The notes: generated by a model not told the origin, from the letters alone. Shown: positions 9,039 through 16,422, counted from the first letter of the stretch. The stretch: 64,000 bases of DNA from Sphingobacterium rhinopitheci (GCF_022627575.1 NZ_JADEYQ010000011.1:1-64000), one strand, 5' to 3'. Numbers and translations: made by a program.

Positions 9039-9377
9039 TTAATTATTAAATCTGCCAGCTATAGAAACCTCTACAGCATATAAAAGTTCCTTCCAAGTAA
9101 CATCCAGTCTACTTAATACCTCCTGCCCTTCAGCGGTAACTTCATAATACTTCCTAGGAGGGCCTGATGTAGATTCTTTCCAGCTATAACTCAATAGTCC
9201 ATTATTTTTCAGCCTCGTCAATAGAGGGTACAGCGTGCCCTCTACAATCAACAATTCAGCTTTTTTTAATTCAGCTATAATGTCCGAAGCATAAATTTCA
9301 CCCCTAGAAATAATAGAAAGTATACAGTATTCAAGTATACCTTTTCTCATTTGGGTTTGTGTATTTTCAGCTATCAT
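9039..9377 (-). CDS. PadR-family transcriptional regulator
   Basis: A 112-residue winged-helix regulator. The N-terminal half (about 8-85) carries the PadR pattern: LEYCILSIISRGEIYASDI, the recognition-helix region EGTLYPLLTRLKNNGLL, and the wing PPRKYYEVTAEGQEVL. PadR proteins are usually repressors that answer a ligand. It is first in an operon with the PspC protein and outer-membrane barrel. Its promoter (TTG at 9414-9416, 21 bp, TATCTTTG at 9385-9392) is flanked by two copies of TAGTACT(A), good candidates for its own operator; the 5' untranslated region is only a few bases. Confidence 0.92.
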   Translation of the reverse strand: MIAENTQTQMRKGILEYCILSIISRGEIYASDIIAELKKAELLIVEGTLYPLLTRLKNNGLLSYSWKESTSGPPRKYYEVTAEGQEVLSRLDVTWKELLYAVEVSIAGRFNN

Positions 9378-9384
9378 AATAATA

Positions 9385-9428
9385 CAAAGATATATCCTTT
9401 AGATAGTACTTTGCAATACATAGTACTA
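9385..9428 (-). promoter_or_regulatory. padR promoter with candidate autoregulatory operator
   Basis: The minus strand reads TTG (9414-9416), 21 bp, TATCTTTG (9385-9392), a full promoter match. Two near-identical palindromic octamers flank the -33 element: ATAGTACT at 9403-9410 and TAGTACTA at 9421-9428, 17-18 bp apart. A dimeric repressor bound there would block the polymerase. The promoter is seen directly; the operator role is inferred from position and symmetry. Confidence 0.6.
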
Positions 9429-9528
9429 AAATTCTTAAAAAAACACAGTAACTTTCTGATTATCAGCGAAATAATTTTCATTTCTTAAAACTTAGGATTT
9501 AATACATTGATAATTAATGAAATAATGC

Positions 9529-9536
9529 GACATTTG
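9529..9536 (+). promoter_or_regulatory. Possible vanZ -7 box, leaderless geometry
   Basis: TTG at 9507-9509, 19 bp, then GACATTTG (seven of eight bases of TAnnTTTG, counting n as free, with the first T replaced). The GTG start codon lies 4 nt after it, as in other leaderless candidates of this window. Confidence 0.35.
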
Positions 9537-9540
9537 AGAT

Positions 9541-9921
9541 GTGAATTACTTTATTAATTATATTTGGGCGATACTTTGGGGCGCTATTATTTGTTTATTC
9601 TTGTTATTACCTTCTAATAGTTATAATAGTATACCAATGTTCCCCGGAATAGACAAAATGGTACATTTAGGCATTTTCTTTGTGCAGGCTACATTGCTTT
9701 ATTGGGAAGCAAGCATGAAATCTAATCGTACAGCCAACAAATGGATCATCATCTTAAAAGTAATTCCTACAACAGCCGTATTTGCTGTAATGACTGAACT
9801 GGCTCAAATGTATCTTACTAATACAAGATCTGCTGATCCTTGGGATGTATTTGCTGATATCGTAGGCGTGGGTATGGCTACCTTTTCGTTCATATTGATA
9901 TATAAAAGAGTAAAGAAATGA
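9541..9921 (+). CDS. VanZ family membrane protein
   Basis: A 126-residue protein with four hydrophobic segments and the VanZ-like signature: an N-terminal helix, the conserved DKMVHLGIFF at about 38-47, and a late acidic pair in DPWDVFADIVG at about 100-110. VanZ relatives are linked to envelope or glycopeptide tolerance, but the function of stand-alone forms is unknown. The start is GTG; no upstream ATG fits, and a promoter-like box ends 4 nt before it. The stop codon overlaps the ATG of a tiny lipoprotein gene (ATGA). Confidence 0.85.
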   Translation: MNYFINYIWAILWGAIICLFLLLPSNSYNSIPMFPGIDKMVHLGIFFVQATLLYWEASMKSNRTANKWIIILKVIPTTAVFAVMTELAQMYLTNTRSADPWDVFADIVGVGMATFSFILIYKRVKK

Positions 9922-10046
9922 TAAAGAAAAAATATCTTATAGCTATAATGATTTGTCTTACTACGTGTTTGACATTAGAATCGTGCGGTGTCTTCAAAAA
10001 AGATTGTGGATGCCCAAGTCCAACTAAGGCATCGAAAAGAAGATAA
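9918..10046 (+). CDS. Small lipoprotein, 42 residues
   Basis: A short gene whose ATG overlaps the stop of vanZ (ATGA at 9918-9921), so it is probably translationally coupled. The 42-residue product starts MIKKKYLIAIMICL, a lysine-rich n-region plus hydrophobic helix, and has a lipobox-like LESC with the acceptor cysteine at residue 23. The remaining 20 residues are cysteine-, proline- and lysine-rich (CGVFKKDCGCPSPTKASKRR), which suggests a tiny outer-membrane or periplasmic lipoprotein. I recall similar short cysteine-rich lipoproteins in Bacteroidota but cannot name a family. The function is unknown. Confidence 0.65.
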   Translation: MIKKKYLIAIMICLTTCLTLESCGVFKKDCGCPSPTKASKRR

Positions 10047-10050
10047 TATC

Positions 10051-10743
10051 TTAAGCCCGAGCTAATGTAACTATACTTACCTTGGCACCTATATCCTTCA
10101 ATATATTGCCTGCCACGGACAATGTAGCTCCGGTAGTAAGTACATCATCTACCAACAAGATGTGTTTATCTTTTAAGGAAATTACATTTTTAGAAAGTCC
10201 AAACACCATTTCTACATTTTCATACCGTTCTACACGAGCTTTAGTGATTTGACTATCCGAATTGATCATTCGTATCAAATAATTATTCAACAAACGAACC
10301 TTCAATCCATTAGATAATCCATTAGCAAAACATTCTGATTGATTATAACCTCTTTTTCGTAATTTGGATGGATGTAAAGGTATCGGAATGATATAATCAA
10401 AAGGTAATTCTTGGTGTAAATCTATGAGTTGTTTACCATACATATTTCCTAAGTACACGCCAATTTCTGGAAATCCATTAAATTTTAATTTATGTAATAG
10501 CCGCTCCGCATGGGATGCTTTACTGAGGTAAAGCATAGAAGTAGCAAATTCGAAATCCAATTTCCCCCAAAGTTGCTGTGCGCTTTCATTCCGCTTATCG
10601 CGGTGAAAATCCGTCAGGGGAAGATGATATAAGCAGGCCAAACAAAGGACATCTTCGTTAGCAAACAAAGCTTTATCACAAGCACAACAGGTGTTGGGCA
10701 AAAACAGATGGATAAAACTTTGAAACGACGATTTTATGTGCAT
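10051..10743 (-). CDS. ComF family phosphoribosyltransferase-like protein
   Basis: A 230-residue cytoplasmic protein. The N-terminus has a small zinc-finger-like cysteine cluster (C19, C20, C22, C34, C37), and the C-terminal half is a type I phosphoribosyltransferase fold with the PRPP loop VDDVLTTGAT at 198-207. ComF proteins support natural DNA uptake and recombination in several bacteria, although the reaction is not established. It lies downstream of rlmN on the same strand, but an 18-bp hairpin spans the 35-bp gap, so co-transcription is doubtful. Confidence 0.92.
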   Translation of the reverse strand: MHIKSSFQSFIHLFLPNTCCACDKALFANEDVLCLACLYHLPLTDFHRDKRNESAQQLWGKLDFEFATSMLYLSKASHAERLLHKLKFNGFPEIGVYLGNMYGKQLIDLHQELPFDYIIPIPLHPSKLRKRGYNQSECFANGLSNGLKVRLLNNYLIRMINSDSQITKARVERYENVEMVFGLSKNVISLKDKHILLVDDVLTTGATLSVAGNILKDIGAKVSIVTLARA

Positions 10744-10784
10744 GCATAATAATTTGGTATATTAAATATACCAAATTATTATGC
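10744..10784. terminator. Perfect 18-bp inverted repeat at the rlmN/comF junction
   Basis: Arms of 18 bp (GCATAATAATTTGGTATA at 10744-10761 and its exact complement at 10767-10784) with a 5-base loop. The repeat takes in the stop codon and last codon of rlmN and abuts the ATG of comF. There is no T tract, so it may be a weak terminator, an RNA-processing site or a stem protecting the 3' end of rlmN mRNA. Confidence 0.5.
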
Positions 10785-11834
10785 AGACTCTTCTTTAATT
10801 GCTAATTGTCCACAGGCAGCATCAATATCTTTACCTCTACTGCGACGTACATTAGTAATGATACCTTGACTTTTCAAATAGTTGGCAAAAGCATCAATTT
10901 TATCCGCCTCAGCATTTACAAAATCAGCCAAAGAAATAGGATTATATTCAATAATATTTACTTTACATGGGACATGTTTACAAAATTGAGCTAATTCACG
11001 TGCGTCTTGAATTTCGTCATTTACATTATTAAAGACGATATATTCGTAGGTAACAGGGTTTTTTGTTTTGGAATAATAATAACGCAATGCTTCAGCTAAT
11101 GCTTGTAACGAATTTTGCTCATTGATAGGCATTATTTCATTACGTTTCTTGTCATTAGCGGCATGCAGTGATAGTGCCAAATTAAATCTCACCTCATCAT
11201 CACCCAATTTTTTAATCATTTTTGCAATACCTGCCGTAGACACTGTAATTCGCTTTGCAGCCATATTTAGACCATCGGGCGAGGTAATACGCTCAATAGA
11301 CTTCATCATATTGGCATAATTCAGCAATGGTTCACCCATGCCCATATATACAATATTGCTCAAAGGAATACCATATTTATCTTTAGCTTGCTTATCTATC
11401 AAGACTACTTGGTCATATATTTCATCGGCATTAAGATTACGCTTACGATCCATATATCCTGTAGCACAAAACTTACAGGTCAAACTACAGCCCACTTGCG
11501 AGCTTACACAAGCGGTCATACGCTCTGGCGTAGGAATTAATACACCTTCGATTATATTACCATCATACAAAACAAAGCTGCTCTTTATTGTTCTATCGGA
11601 ACTAATTTGAGATTGCTTTACTTGGACATAATTAATGGTAAAGAACTGCTTTAGCTTTTCACGAAGCTCTTTACTTAAATTACTCATTTGATCAAAATCG
11701 GTAGCCGATTTTTGCCAAAGCCATTCGTAAATTTGTTTAGCACGAAACCCCTGCTCACCCATTTCTACTAAATTTGCTTTCAACTGATCTAACGAAAGAC
11801 TTCTGATATCTATTATTTTTGTTTGTAATCCCAC
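10779..11834 (-). CDS. rlmN: 23S rRNA (adenine-2503-C2) methyltransferase
   Basis: A radical-SAM enzyme that methylates C2 of A2503 in 23S rRNA and A37 of some tRNAs. The iron-sulphur motif GCSLTCKFC has the CxxxCxxC spacing, followed by GYMDRKR; the second catalytic cysteine lies in the C-terminal ACGQL. The frame stays open up to a TTG at 11852, but a TATCTTTG promoter box (11839-11846) lies inside that extension. I therefore place the start at the GTG at 11832-11834, four bases after the box, giving 351 residues beginning (V/M)GLQTKIIDIRSLS. This start also fits the usual family N-terminus. The mRNA would be leaderless. Confidence 0.93.
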   Translation of the reverse strand: MGLQTKIIDIRSLSLDQLKANLVEMGEQGFRAKQIYEWLWQKSATDFDQMSNLSKELREKLKQFFTINYVQVKQSQISSDRTIKSSFVLYDGNIIEGVLIPTPERMTACVSSQVGCSLTCKFCATGYMDRKRNLNADEIYDQVVLIDKQAKDKYGIPLSNIVYMGMGEPLLNYANMMKSIERITSPDGLNMAAKRITVSTAGIAKMIKKLGDDEVRFNLALSLHAANDKKRNEIMPINEQNSLQALAEALRYYYSKTKNPVTYEYIVFNNVNDEIQDARELAQFCKHVPCKVNIIEYNPISLADFVNAEADKIDAFANYLKSQGIITNVRRSRGKDIDAACGQLAIKEESA

Positions 11835-11838
11835 GGCA

Positions 11839-11846
11839 CAAAGATA
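11839..11846 (-). promoter_or_regulatory. rlmN -7 promoter box
   Basis: TATCTTTG on the minus strand, four bases before a GTG codon. It lies within the reading frame if the distal TTG at 11850-11852 is taken as start, which argues against that start. No clear TTG is found 19-21 bp upstream. Confidence 0.55.
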
Positions 11847-11950
11847 CGGCAAATTTTCTTTCTTATAATAACTTAGCAGATTGATGCAATAGATTTACAC
11901 AGAAATTATAATTTATATGTTAATTTGCAGCAACATTTAGTTAAACAAAA

Positions 11951-12775
11951 ATGAAAAGAACTCTTTATATCCCCCTACTTATAGCCGTAGCACTATTTGC
12001 ATCTTGTAAATCAGGAAAATATGACGCTACAGAAAAAGTGTACAAAAAGAAAGCTACTGAATATGCAGACTTATACAAGGAGGCTCCTGTAGAAAGTCAA
12101 TTAGCAAAAATCAATAGCAACGACAAAGAGTGGATAGCATCTATCAATTTTGGGATACGCAAACCAAATTATGTGATGATCCACCATACAGCACAGGATT
12201 CTCTTGCGCAAACGGTAAAAACATTCCATTCGGCGAAAGCTGGAGTAAGCTCGCACTATGTTATCGGTAGAGATGGAAAAATCGTACAAATGGTAAATGA
12301 TTTATTTCGTGGTCATCATGCGGGTGCTGGAAAATGGGGAAATGATACCGATCTAAATTCCTCATCTATCGGTATAGAATTGGACAACAATGGTACAACA
12401 GATCCATGGAGCGATGCCCAAATAAATGCCTTAATAGCACTTTTGACGACTTTAAAAGATACTTACAAAATTCCTCAAGCAAACTTTATAGGACATATGG
12501 ATTATGCTCCTACGCGCAAAAATGATCCTTCCCGTTTCCCGTGGAAAAAACTTGCTCAATCTGGATTTGGTTATTGGTATGATGAATATTTAGAAACTCC
12601 TCCAGCAAATTTTGATGTTAAATTAGCGTTACGTATCATAGGATATGATGTAAAAAATCTAGACGCCGCTATCAAAGGATTTAAGCACCATTACATTCAA
12701 AACAATGCGAATAGTGCTAATCTTAATGATCAGGAATTAAAGATTCTATATTCGATCTTCAAGAAATATTTATAA
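11951..12775 (+). CDS. N-acetylmuramoyl-L-alanine amidase, lipoprotein
   Basis: A 274-residue periplasmic or outer-membrane lipoprotein that would cut the amide between MurNAc and L-Ala in peptidoglycan. The signal peptide ends in LFASC, with lipidated C19. The Amidase_2 fold (about residues 75-205) shows the zinc ligands in MIHHTAQDS, in FRGHHAGAG and in GHMDYAPTRKNDPSRFPW, as in AmpD/PGRP enzymes. It is a single gene; a TTAATTTG promoter-like box lies at 11921-11928, and a strong shared terminator follows. Confidence 0.93.
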   Translation: MKRTLYIPLLIAVALFASCKSGKYDATEKVYKKKATEYADLYKEAPVESQLAKINSNDKEWIASINFGIRKPNYVMIHHTAQDSLAQTVKTFHSAKAGVSSHYVIGRDGKIVQMVNDLFRGHHAGAGKWGNDTDLNSSSIGIELDNNGTTDPWSDAQINALIALLTTLKDTYKIPQANFIGHMDYAPTRKNDPSRFPWKKLAQSGFGYWYDEYLETPPANFDVKLALRIIGYDVKNLDAAIKGFKHHYIQNNANSANLNDQELKILYSIFKKYL

Positions 12776-12814
12776 CCAAAAAAGGGAGCTTTAAAGGCTC
12801 CCTTTTTTGGTTAT
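12772..12814. terminator. Bidirectional terminator, amidase and rimO
   Basis: A perfect 18-bp inverted repeat (12772-12789 with 12797-12814) built on GGGAGC/GCTCCC flanked by A6 and T6 tracts, with a 7-base loop. The A and T tracts give a U-run in either direction, suiting the convergent genes on both sides. Confidence 0.9.
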
Positions 12815-12826
12815 ATAAAATACAAT

Positions 12827-14161
12827 CTATTTTACAATAGATCCATATAAATCGAAATCTTCGGCACGGTCAATTTTTACTTTTACAAAATCACCAATAC
12901 GTGCATAATTATCTTTAGCATTCAATACGACTTCATTATCAACCTCTGGAGAATCGTACTCCGTACGGCCAATAAAATAATCCCCATCAACGCGATCCAC
13001 AAGAACTTTAAACTCCTGACCTACTTTCGTTTGATTGATATCGTATGATATCCCCTGCTGCACTTCCATAATAGCTTCTACACGTTCCTGTTTAACTTCT
13101 TCAGGTACATCATCTACAAGCGTATGTGCATGAGTTTTCTCTTCATGAGAATAGGTAAAACAGCCCAAACGGTCAAAGCGTGTTTCTTCAACCCAGTCAT
13201 ACATCTCTTGAAAATCTTGTTCTGTTTCTCCTGGATAGCCACAGATCAATGTGGTACGCAATGCAATATTTGGTACTTTATCACGAATTTTATTTACGAG
13301 ATCAATTTGTTTCTGCTTTGAAGTACCTCTACGCATAGACGTCAACATACTGTCCGTAATATGTTGCAAAGGCATATCTAGATAATTACAGATATTACTA
13401 CGCTCATTCATCACATCCAATATATCCATCGGAAAACCCGAAGGATAGGCATATTGAAGACGAATCCATTCAATACCATTGACATCAGAAAGGTGACGCA
13501 ATAAGTCTGAAAGGTTACGTTTACCATATATGTCTAATCCATAATATGTTAAATCTTGAGCTATTAGGATAAGTTCTTTGGTACCATTTGATGCTAAAAA
13601 CTTAGCTTCCTTTACTAGATCTTCAATAGATTTAGACACGTGATTTCCACGCATCAAAGGGATAGCACAGAAAGAACAAGGACGATTACATCCTTCAGCT
13701 ATTTTGAAATAAGAGAAATGCGATGGTGTCGTCAATAAACGCTCGCCTAATAATTCGTGGCGATAATTAGCCCCTATAGTTGACAATAATTCAGGCAAAT
13801 CATTTGTTCCAAAAAAAGCATCAACATTAGGAATTTCAGATTGCAATTCCGGTTTGTAACGCTCCGAAAGACATCCTGTGACAATAACTTTATTTACTTT
13901 ACCTTGATCCTTAAGCTCCGAAAACTGTAAAATTGTATCTATTGATTCTTGTTTCGCATTATCAATAAAACCACAGGTATTAATAACAACAATGTCATTG
14001 GCCTGTATATTATTAGATTCATGAACAACATCGAATTGATTCCCTTTCAATTGGCCCATCAAAACTTCCGAATCGTGAATATTTTTGGAACATCCTAAAG
14101 TCACCACATTTACACGGGGTTTACTTATAGGAGTTATGATTTTTGTTTGTTTTGTTTTCAT
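12827..14161 (-). CDS. rimO: Ribosomal protein uS12 methylthiotransferase
   Basis: A radical-SAM methylthiotransferase that adds a methylthio group to an aspartate of ribosomal protein S12. All three domains are visible in 444 residues: an N-terminal UPF0004 domain with cluster cysteines C24, C63 and C97, beginning VTLGCSKNIHDSE; a radical-SAM domain with C158, C162, C165 (CNRPCSFC); and a C-terminal TRAM domain. The SKN after the first cysteine and overall length favour RimO over MiaB. It is followed by a terminator shared with the amidase. The gene upstream on the same strand, ftsY, ends 133 bp before it. Confidence 0.96.
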   Translation of the reverse strand: MKTKQTKIITPISKPRVNVVTLGCSKNIHDSEVLMGQLKGNQFDVVHESNNIQANDIVVINTCGFIDNAKQESIDTILQFSELKDQGKVNKVIVTGCLSERYKPELQSEIPNVDAFFGTNDLPELLSTIGANYRHELLGERLLTTPSHFSYFKIAEGCNRPCSFCAIPLMRGNHVSKSIEDLVKEAKFLASNGTKELILIAQDLTYYGLDIYGKRNLSDLLRHLSDVNGIEWIRLQYAYPSGFPMDILDVMNERSNICNYLDMPLQHITDSMLTSMRRGTSKQKQIDLVNKIRDKVPNIALRTTLICGYPGETEQDFQEMYDWVEETRFDRLGCFTYSHEEKTHAHTLVDDVPEEVKQERVEAIMEVQQGISYDINQTKVGQEFKVLVDRVDGDYFIGRTEYDSPEVDNEVVLNAKDNYARIGDFVKVKIDRAEDFDLYGSIVK

Positions 14162-14294
14162 TATTGAAAATTGAGAATAACAGCAGTTAGTTTAAAGCAC
14201 TTAATACCCTATTCTGCTATTAAAAGATAAAGATGAAATTCTATTAGAATAAAATTCACCTTTAAAATATATATGAATTCATCCGAATTCGATT

Positions 14295-15257
14295 CTATTT
14301 AAATATACTATCTACAAAGTCCTTTTTGTTGAACAATTGTAAATCTCCTATTTTTTCACCAACACCTATATATTTTACTGGTATACGGAATTGATCAGAG
14401 ATACCGATCACAACACCACCTTTGGCCGTACCGTCTAATTTGGTAAGTGCTAACGCGTTAACATCTGTTGCTTGGGTAAATTGCGTACATTGTTCTATGG
14501 CATTTTGGCCTGTAGAAGCATCCAATACTAACAATACTTCGTGTGGAGCACCAGGAACGACTTTTTGCATGACATTTTTGATTTTGCCAAGCTCATTCAT
14601 CAAACCTACTTTATTATGTAAACGTCCTGCGGTGTCAATAATTACCACATCATCACCATTAGAAACGGCAGATTTTATCGTATCAAAAGCTACAGAAGCA
14701 GGATCAGAACCCATTGCTTGTGCTACCACACGCACACCGACTCTTTCTCCCCATAACTTTATTTGCTCTACAGCAGCAGCTCTAAAAGTATCGGCAGCTC
14801 CCAATACCACTTTATTGCCTGCAGCTTTGAGTTGGTGGGCTAGCTTACCAATTGTTGTGGTCTTACCGACGCCATTGACGCCGACGACCATGATAACATA
14901 TGGTTTATGATTGCCGTACTCGAAACTTTCAAAATCATTACTATTATTTTCAGATAATAATGCTTGAATCTCTTCTTTTAATAATCGATTAAGTTCATCA
15001 GTCCCTAAATACTTATCCTTAGCTACACGATCTTGAATACGTTCGACAATCTTCAAGGTCGTAGTTACACCTACATCCGAAGTAACTAACACCTCCTCCA
15101 AATTATCTAGCACATCATCATCAATAGTCGATTTCCCTACTACCGCCTTTGTTATCTTAGCGAGAAAACCTTCTTTGGTTTTCTCCAAGCCCTTGTCCAA
15201 CGCCTCTTGAGCCTCTGGTGTTTCTTGTTTCTTTTTGAAAAAATCGAATAAACCCAT
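14295..15257 (-). CDS. ftsY: Signal recognition particle receptor FtsY
   Basis: The membrane-associated SRP GTPase that docks ribosome-nascent-chain complexes at the translocon. It has 320 residues: a short basic N-terminus (MGLFDFFKKK) instead of the long acidic A domain of E. coli, an N domain to about 105, and the G domain with GVNGVGKTTT at 126-135, DTAGR and the TKLDG motif near the C-terminus. The short form is usual in Bacteroidota. It lies downstream of the bL28-bL33-DUF4295 cluster on the same strand but behind a hairpin, so it is probably transcribed from its own promoter. Confidence 0.97.
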   Translation of the reverse strand: MGLFDFFKKKQETPEAQEALDKGLEKTKEGFLAKITKAVVGKSTIDDDVLDNLEEVLVTSDVGVTTTLKIVERIQDRVAKDKYLGTDELNRLLKEEIQALLSENNSNDFESFEYGNHKPYVIMVVGVNGVGKTTTIGKLAHQLKAAGNKVVLGAADTFRAAAVEQIKLWGERVGVRVVAQAMGSDPASVAFDTIKSAVSNGDDVVIIDTAGRLHNKVGLMNELGKIKNVMQKVVPGAPHEVLLVLDASTGQNAIEQCTQFTQATDVNALALTKLDGTAKGGVVIGISDQFRIPVKYIGVGEKIGDLQLFNKKDFVDSIFK

Positions 15258-15348
15258 TTGAAATAAATAAAAAGCTATTAAAAAAAACTATTAAAATATA
15301 GGATTCTTTAATCTATTGCATTCAAATATACAGAAATACGCTATACTA

Positions 15349-15395
15349 AAAAAGCCCTTTCGGTTTCAATACCAAAACGGCTTATTAGCTTTTTT
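15349..15395 (-). terminator. Terminator of the bL28-bL33-DUF4295 cluster
   Basis: An imperfect stem (GCCCTTTCGGT with ACCAAAACGGC, two mismatches, 15354-15381) flanked by A and T tracts. On the minus strand it follows the DUF4295 stop by about 45 bp and ends in a T run. Confidence 0.6.
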
Positions 15396-15428
15396 TAAAA
15401 AATATTTAAAAAAAGGAATATCTTATAC

Positions 15429-15590
15429 TTATTTAGTACCTGCAGCAACAACATCTTTAACGTTGTCGTTGTGAATCATACTTTCTTTGAAAGTATAAGC
15501 TCCTGTTTTTTCAGATCTTTTAGTAATAATTACTTTAGTGTACTCTTTACCACCACCTTTTTGTAATGATGCTACCGCTTTCTTTGCCAT
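15429..15590 (-). CDS. DUF4295 family small basic protein, possible ribosomal protein
   Basis: A 53-residue, lysine-rich protein starting MAKKAVASLQKGGGKEYTKV and ending AAGTK, third in a run with bL28 and bL33. It matches my memory of DUF4295, a family restricted to Bacteroidota and nearly always found beside rpmG. From memory, the Flavobacterium johnsoniae ribosome structure revealed an extra 50S protein called bL38, and this family is a plausible candidate; I have not been able to verify that link. Size, charge and position all support a ribosome-associated role. Confidence 0.85.
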   Translation of the reverse strand: MAKKAVASLQKGGGKEYTKVIITKRSEKTGAYTFKESMIHNDNVKDVVAAGTK

Positions 15591-15636
15591 AGTATTATAT
15601 TTTTAAAATGGTAAGCTCACGCAAACCAAATATGAA

Positions 15637-15819
15637 TTATTTAATTTCTTTATGAACAGTAACTTTTCTCAATACTGGGTTGAATTTTTTCAACTCTAAA
15701 CGCTCAGTTGTGTTCTTTTTATTCTTCGTAGTAATGTAACGTGACATTCCTGGAAGACCGCTTTCTTTGTGTTCAGTACACTCTAAGATAACTTGTACTC
15801 TATTTCCTTTTTTAGCCAT
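15637..15819 (-). CDS. rpmG: 50S ribosomal protein bL33
   Basis: A 60-residue large-subunit ribosomal protein. The sequence [18 protein letters not shown], the [11 protein letters not shown] segment and the [10 protein letters not shown] ending match bL33. Only one cysteine (C14) is present, so this is the zinc-free (C-minus) type; ribosomes with such paralogues do not bind zinc there. It lies 71 bp after rpmB and 46 bp before the DUF4295 gene. Confidence 0.97.
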   Translation of the reverse strand: MAKKGNRVQVILECTEHKESGLPGMSRYITTKNKKNTTERLELKKFNPVLRKVTVHKEIK

Positions 15820-15890
15820 TGTTTTACTTTATTTTAATCACTAGGGACTAATAGTTTATGAATCTCTTTAATTAACAGGCGAATTATCTA

Positions 15891-16124
15891 TTAAACGTAA
15901 CCTTTTTTAATAAAAGTACTAATAACAGATGAAATTCCGTTTTTGTTAATTGTTCTAATTGCAGACGTAGATACTTTTAAAGTAATCCAACGGTCTTCTT
16001 CAGGAATGTAGAAACGTTTAGTTTGCAAATTTGGGTAAAACTTACGCTTAGTTTTAGCGTTCGAGTGAGAAACGTTATTACCTTTTAATGCCGTTTTGCC
16101 TGTTAAGTCACAAATTCTTGACAT
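15891..16124 (-). CDS. rpmB: 50S ribosomal protein bL28
   Basis: A 77-residue large-subunit protein; MSRICDLTGKTALKGNNVSHSN and the KRKFYPNLQTKRF segment are diagnostic for bL28. It is first of the rpmB-rpmG-DUF4295 cluster. Upstream (16164-16182) there is a 7-bp inverted repeat CTTTGCA-5-TGCAAAG that may belong to the leader, but no full promoter match is evident; the best -7 candidate is GATATTTG. Confidence 0.97.
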   Translation of the reverse strand: MSRICDLTGKTALKGNNVSHSNAKTKRKFYPNLQTKRFYIPEEDRWITLKVSTSAIRTINKNGISSVISTFIKKGYV

Positions 16125-16269
16125 GATATTTATTTTTAATGTTGTCTAATTACACAAATACTACTTTGCACTCTCTGCAAAGAGTTTGCAAATATCTATA
16201 TTTTTTTTTGGACTTACAAGAATCTGGGAGAATTATTTTTTCGCAAACAATTCAATAGGAGGGCTTAGC

Positions 16270-16344
16270 ATGCAAATGTATAAGTTTATAAATCGCGTTT
16301 TTAAGGAATTTGGCAAAATAGTTTTCAACAATTCACAATTGTAA
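16270..16344 (+). CDS. Possible 24-codon leader ORF with Shine-Dalgarno
   Basis: A short frame (MQMYKFINRVFKEFGKIV..., 24 residues) preceded by AGGAGGG at 16257-16263, six bases before the ATG. Such a strong Shine-Dalgarno match is rare in this phylum, where the ribosome largely ignores it. The peptide would be a basic amphipathic helix. It ends 79 bp before recO and upstream of the recO promoter box. It may be chance; there is no homology evidence. Confidence 0.2.
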   Translation: MQMYKFINRVFKEFGKIVFNNSQL

Positions 16345-16394
16345 GCGATATACAATTCATAATTATAGATCATGTTCGCTACAAATTAAGTTAT

Positions 16395-16402
16395 TACCTT
16401 TG
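16395..16402 (+). promoter_or_regulatory. recO -7 promoter box
   Basis: TACCTTTG, 20 bp before the ATG of recO, a match to TAnnTTTG. No clean TTG lies 19-21 bp upstream. Confidence 0.5.
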
Positions 16403-16422
16403 TAAAAAACAGCAAAAAAGAG

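Noticed and set aside
14422-14910. 162-codon plus-strand frame opposite ftsY
   Set aside because: Entirely antisense to a secure ftsY; Ala/Thr/Ser/Pro-rich composition follows from codon structure of the real gene.
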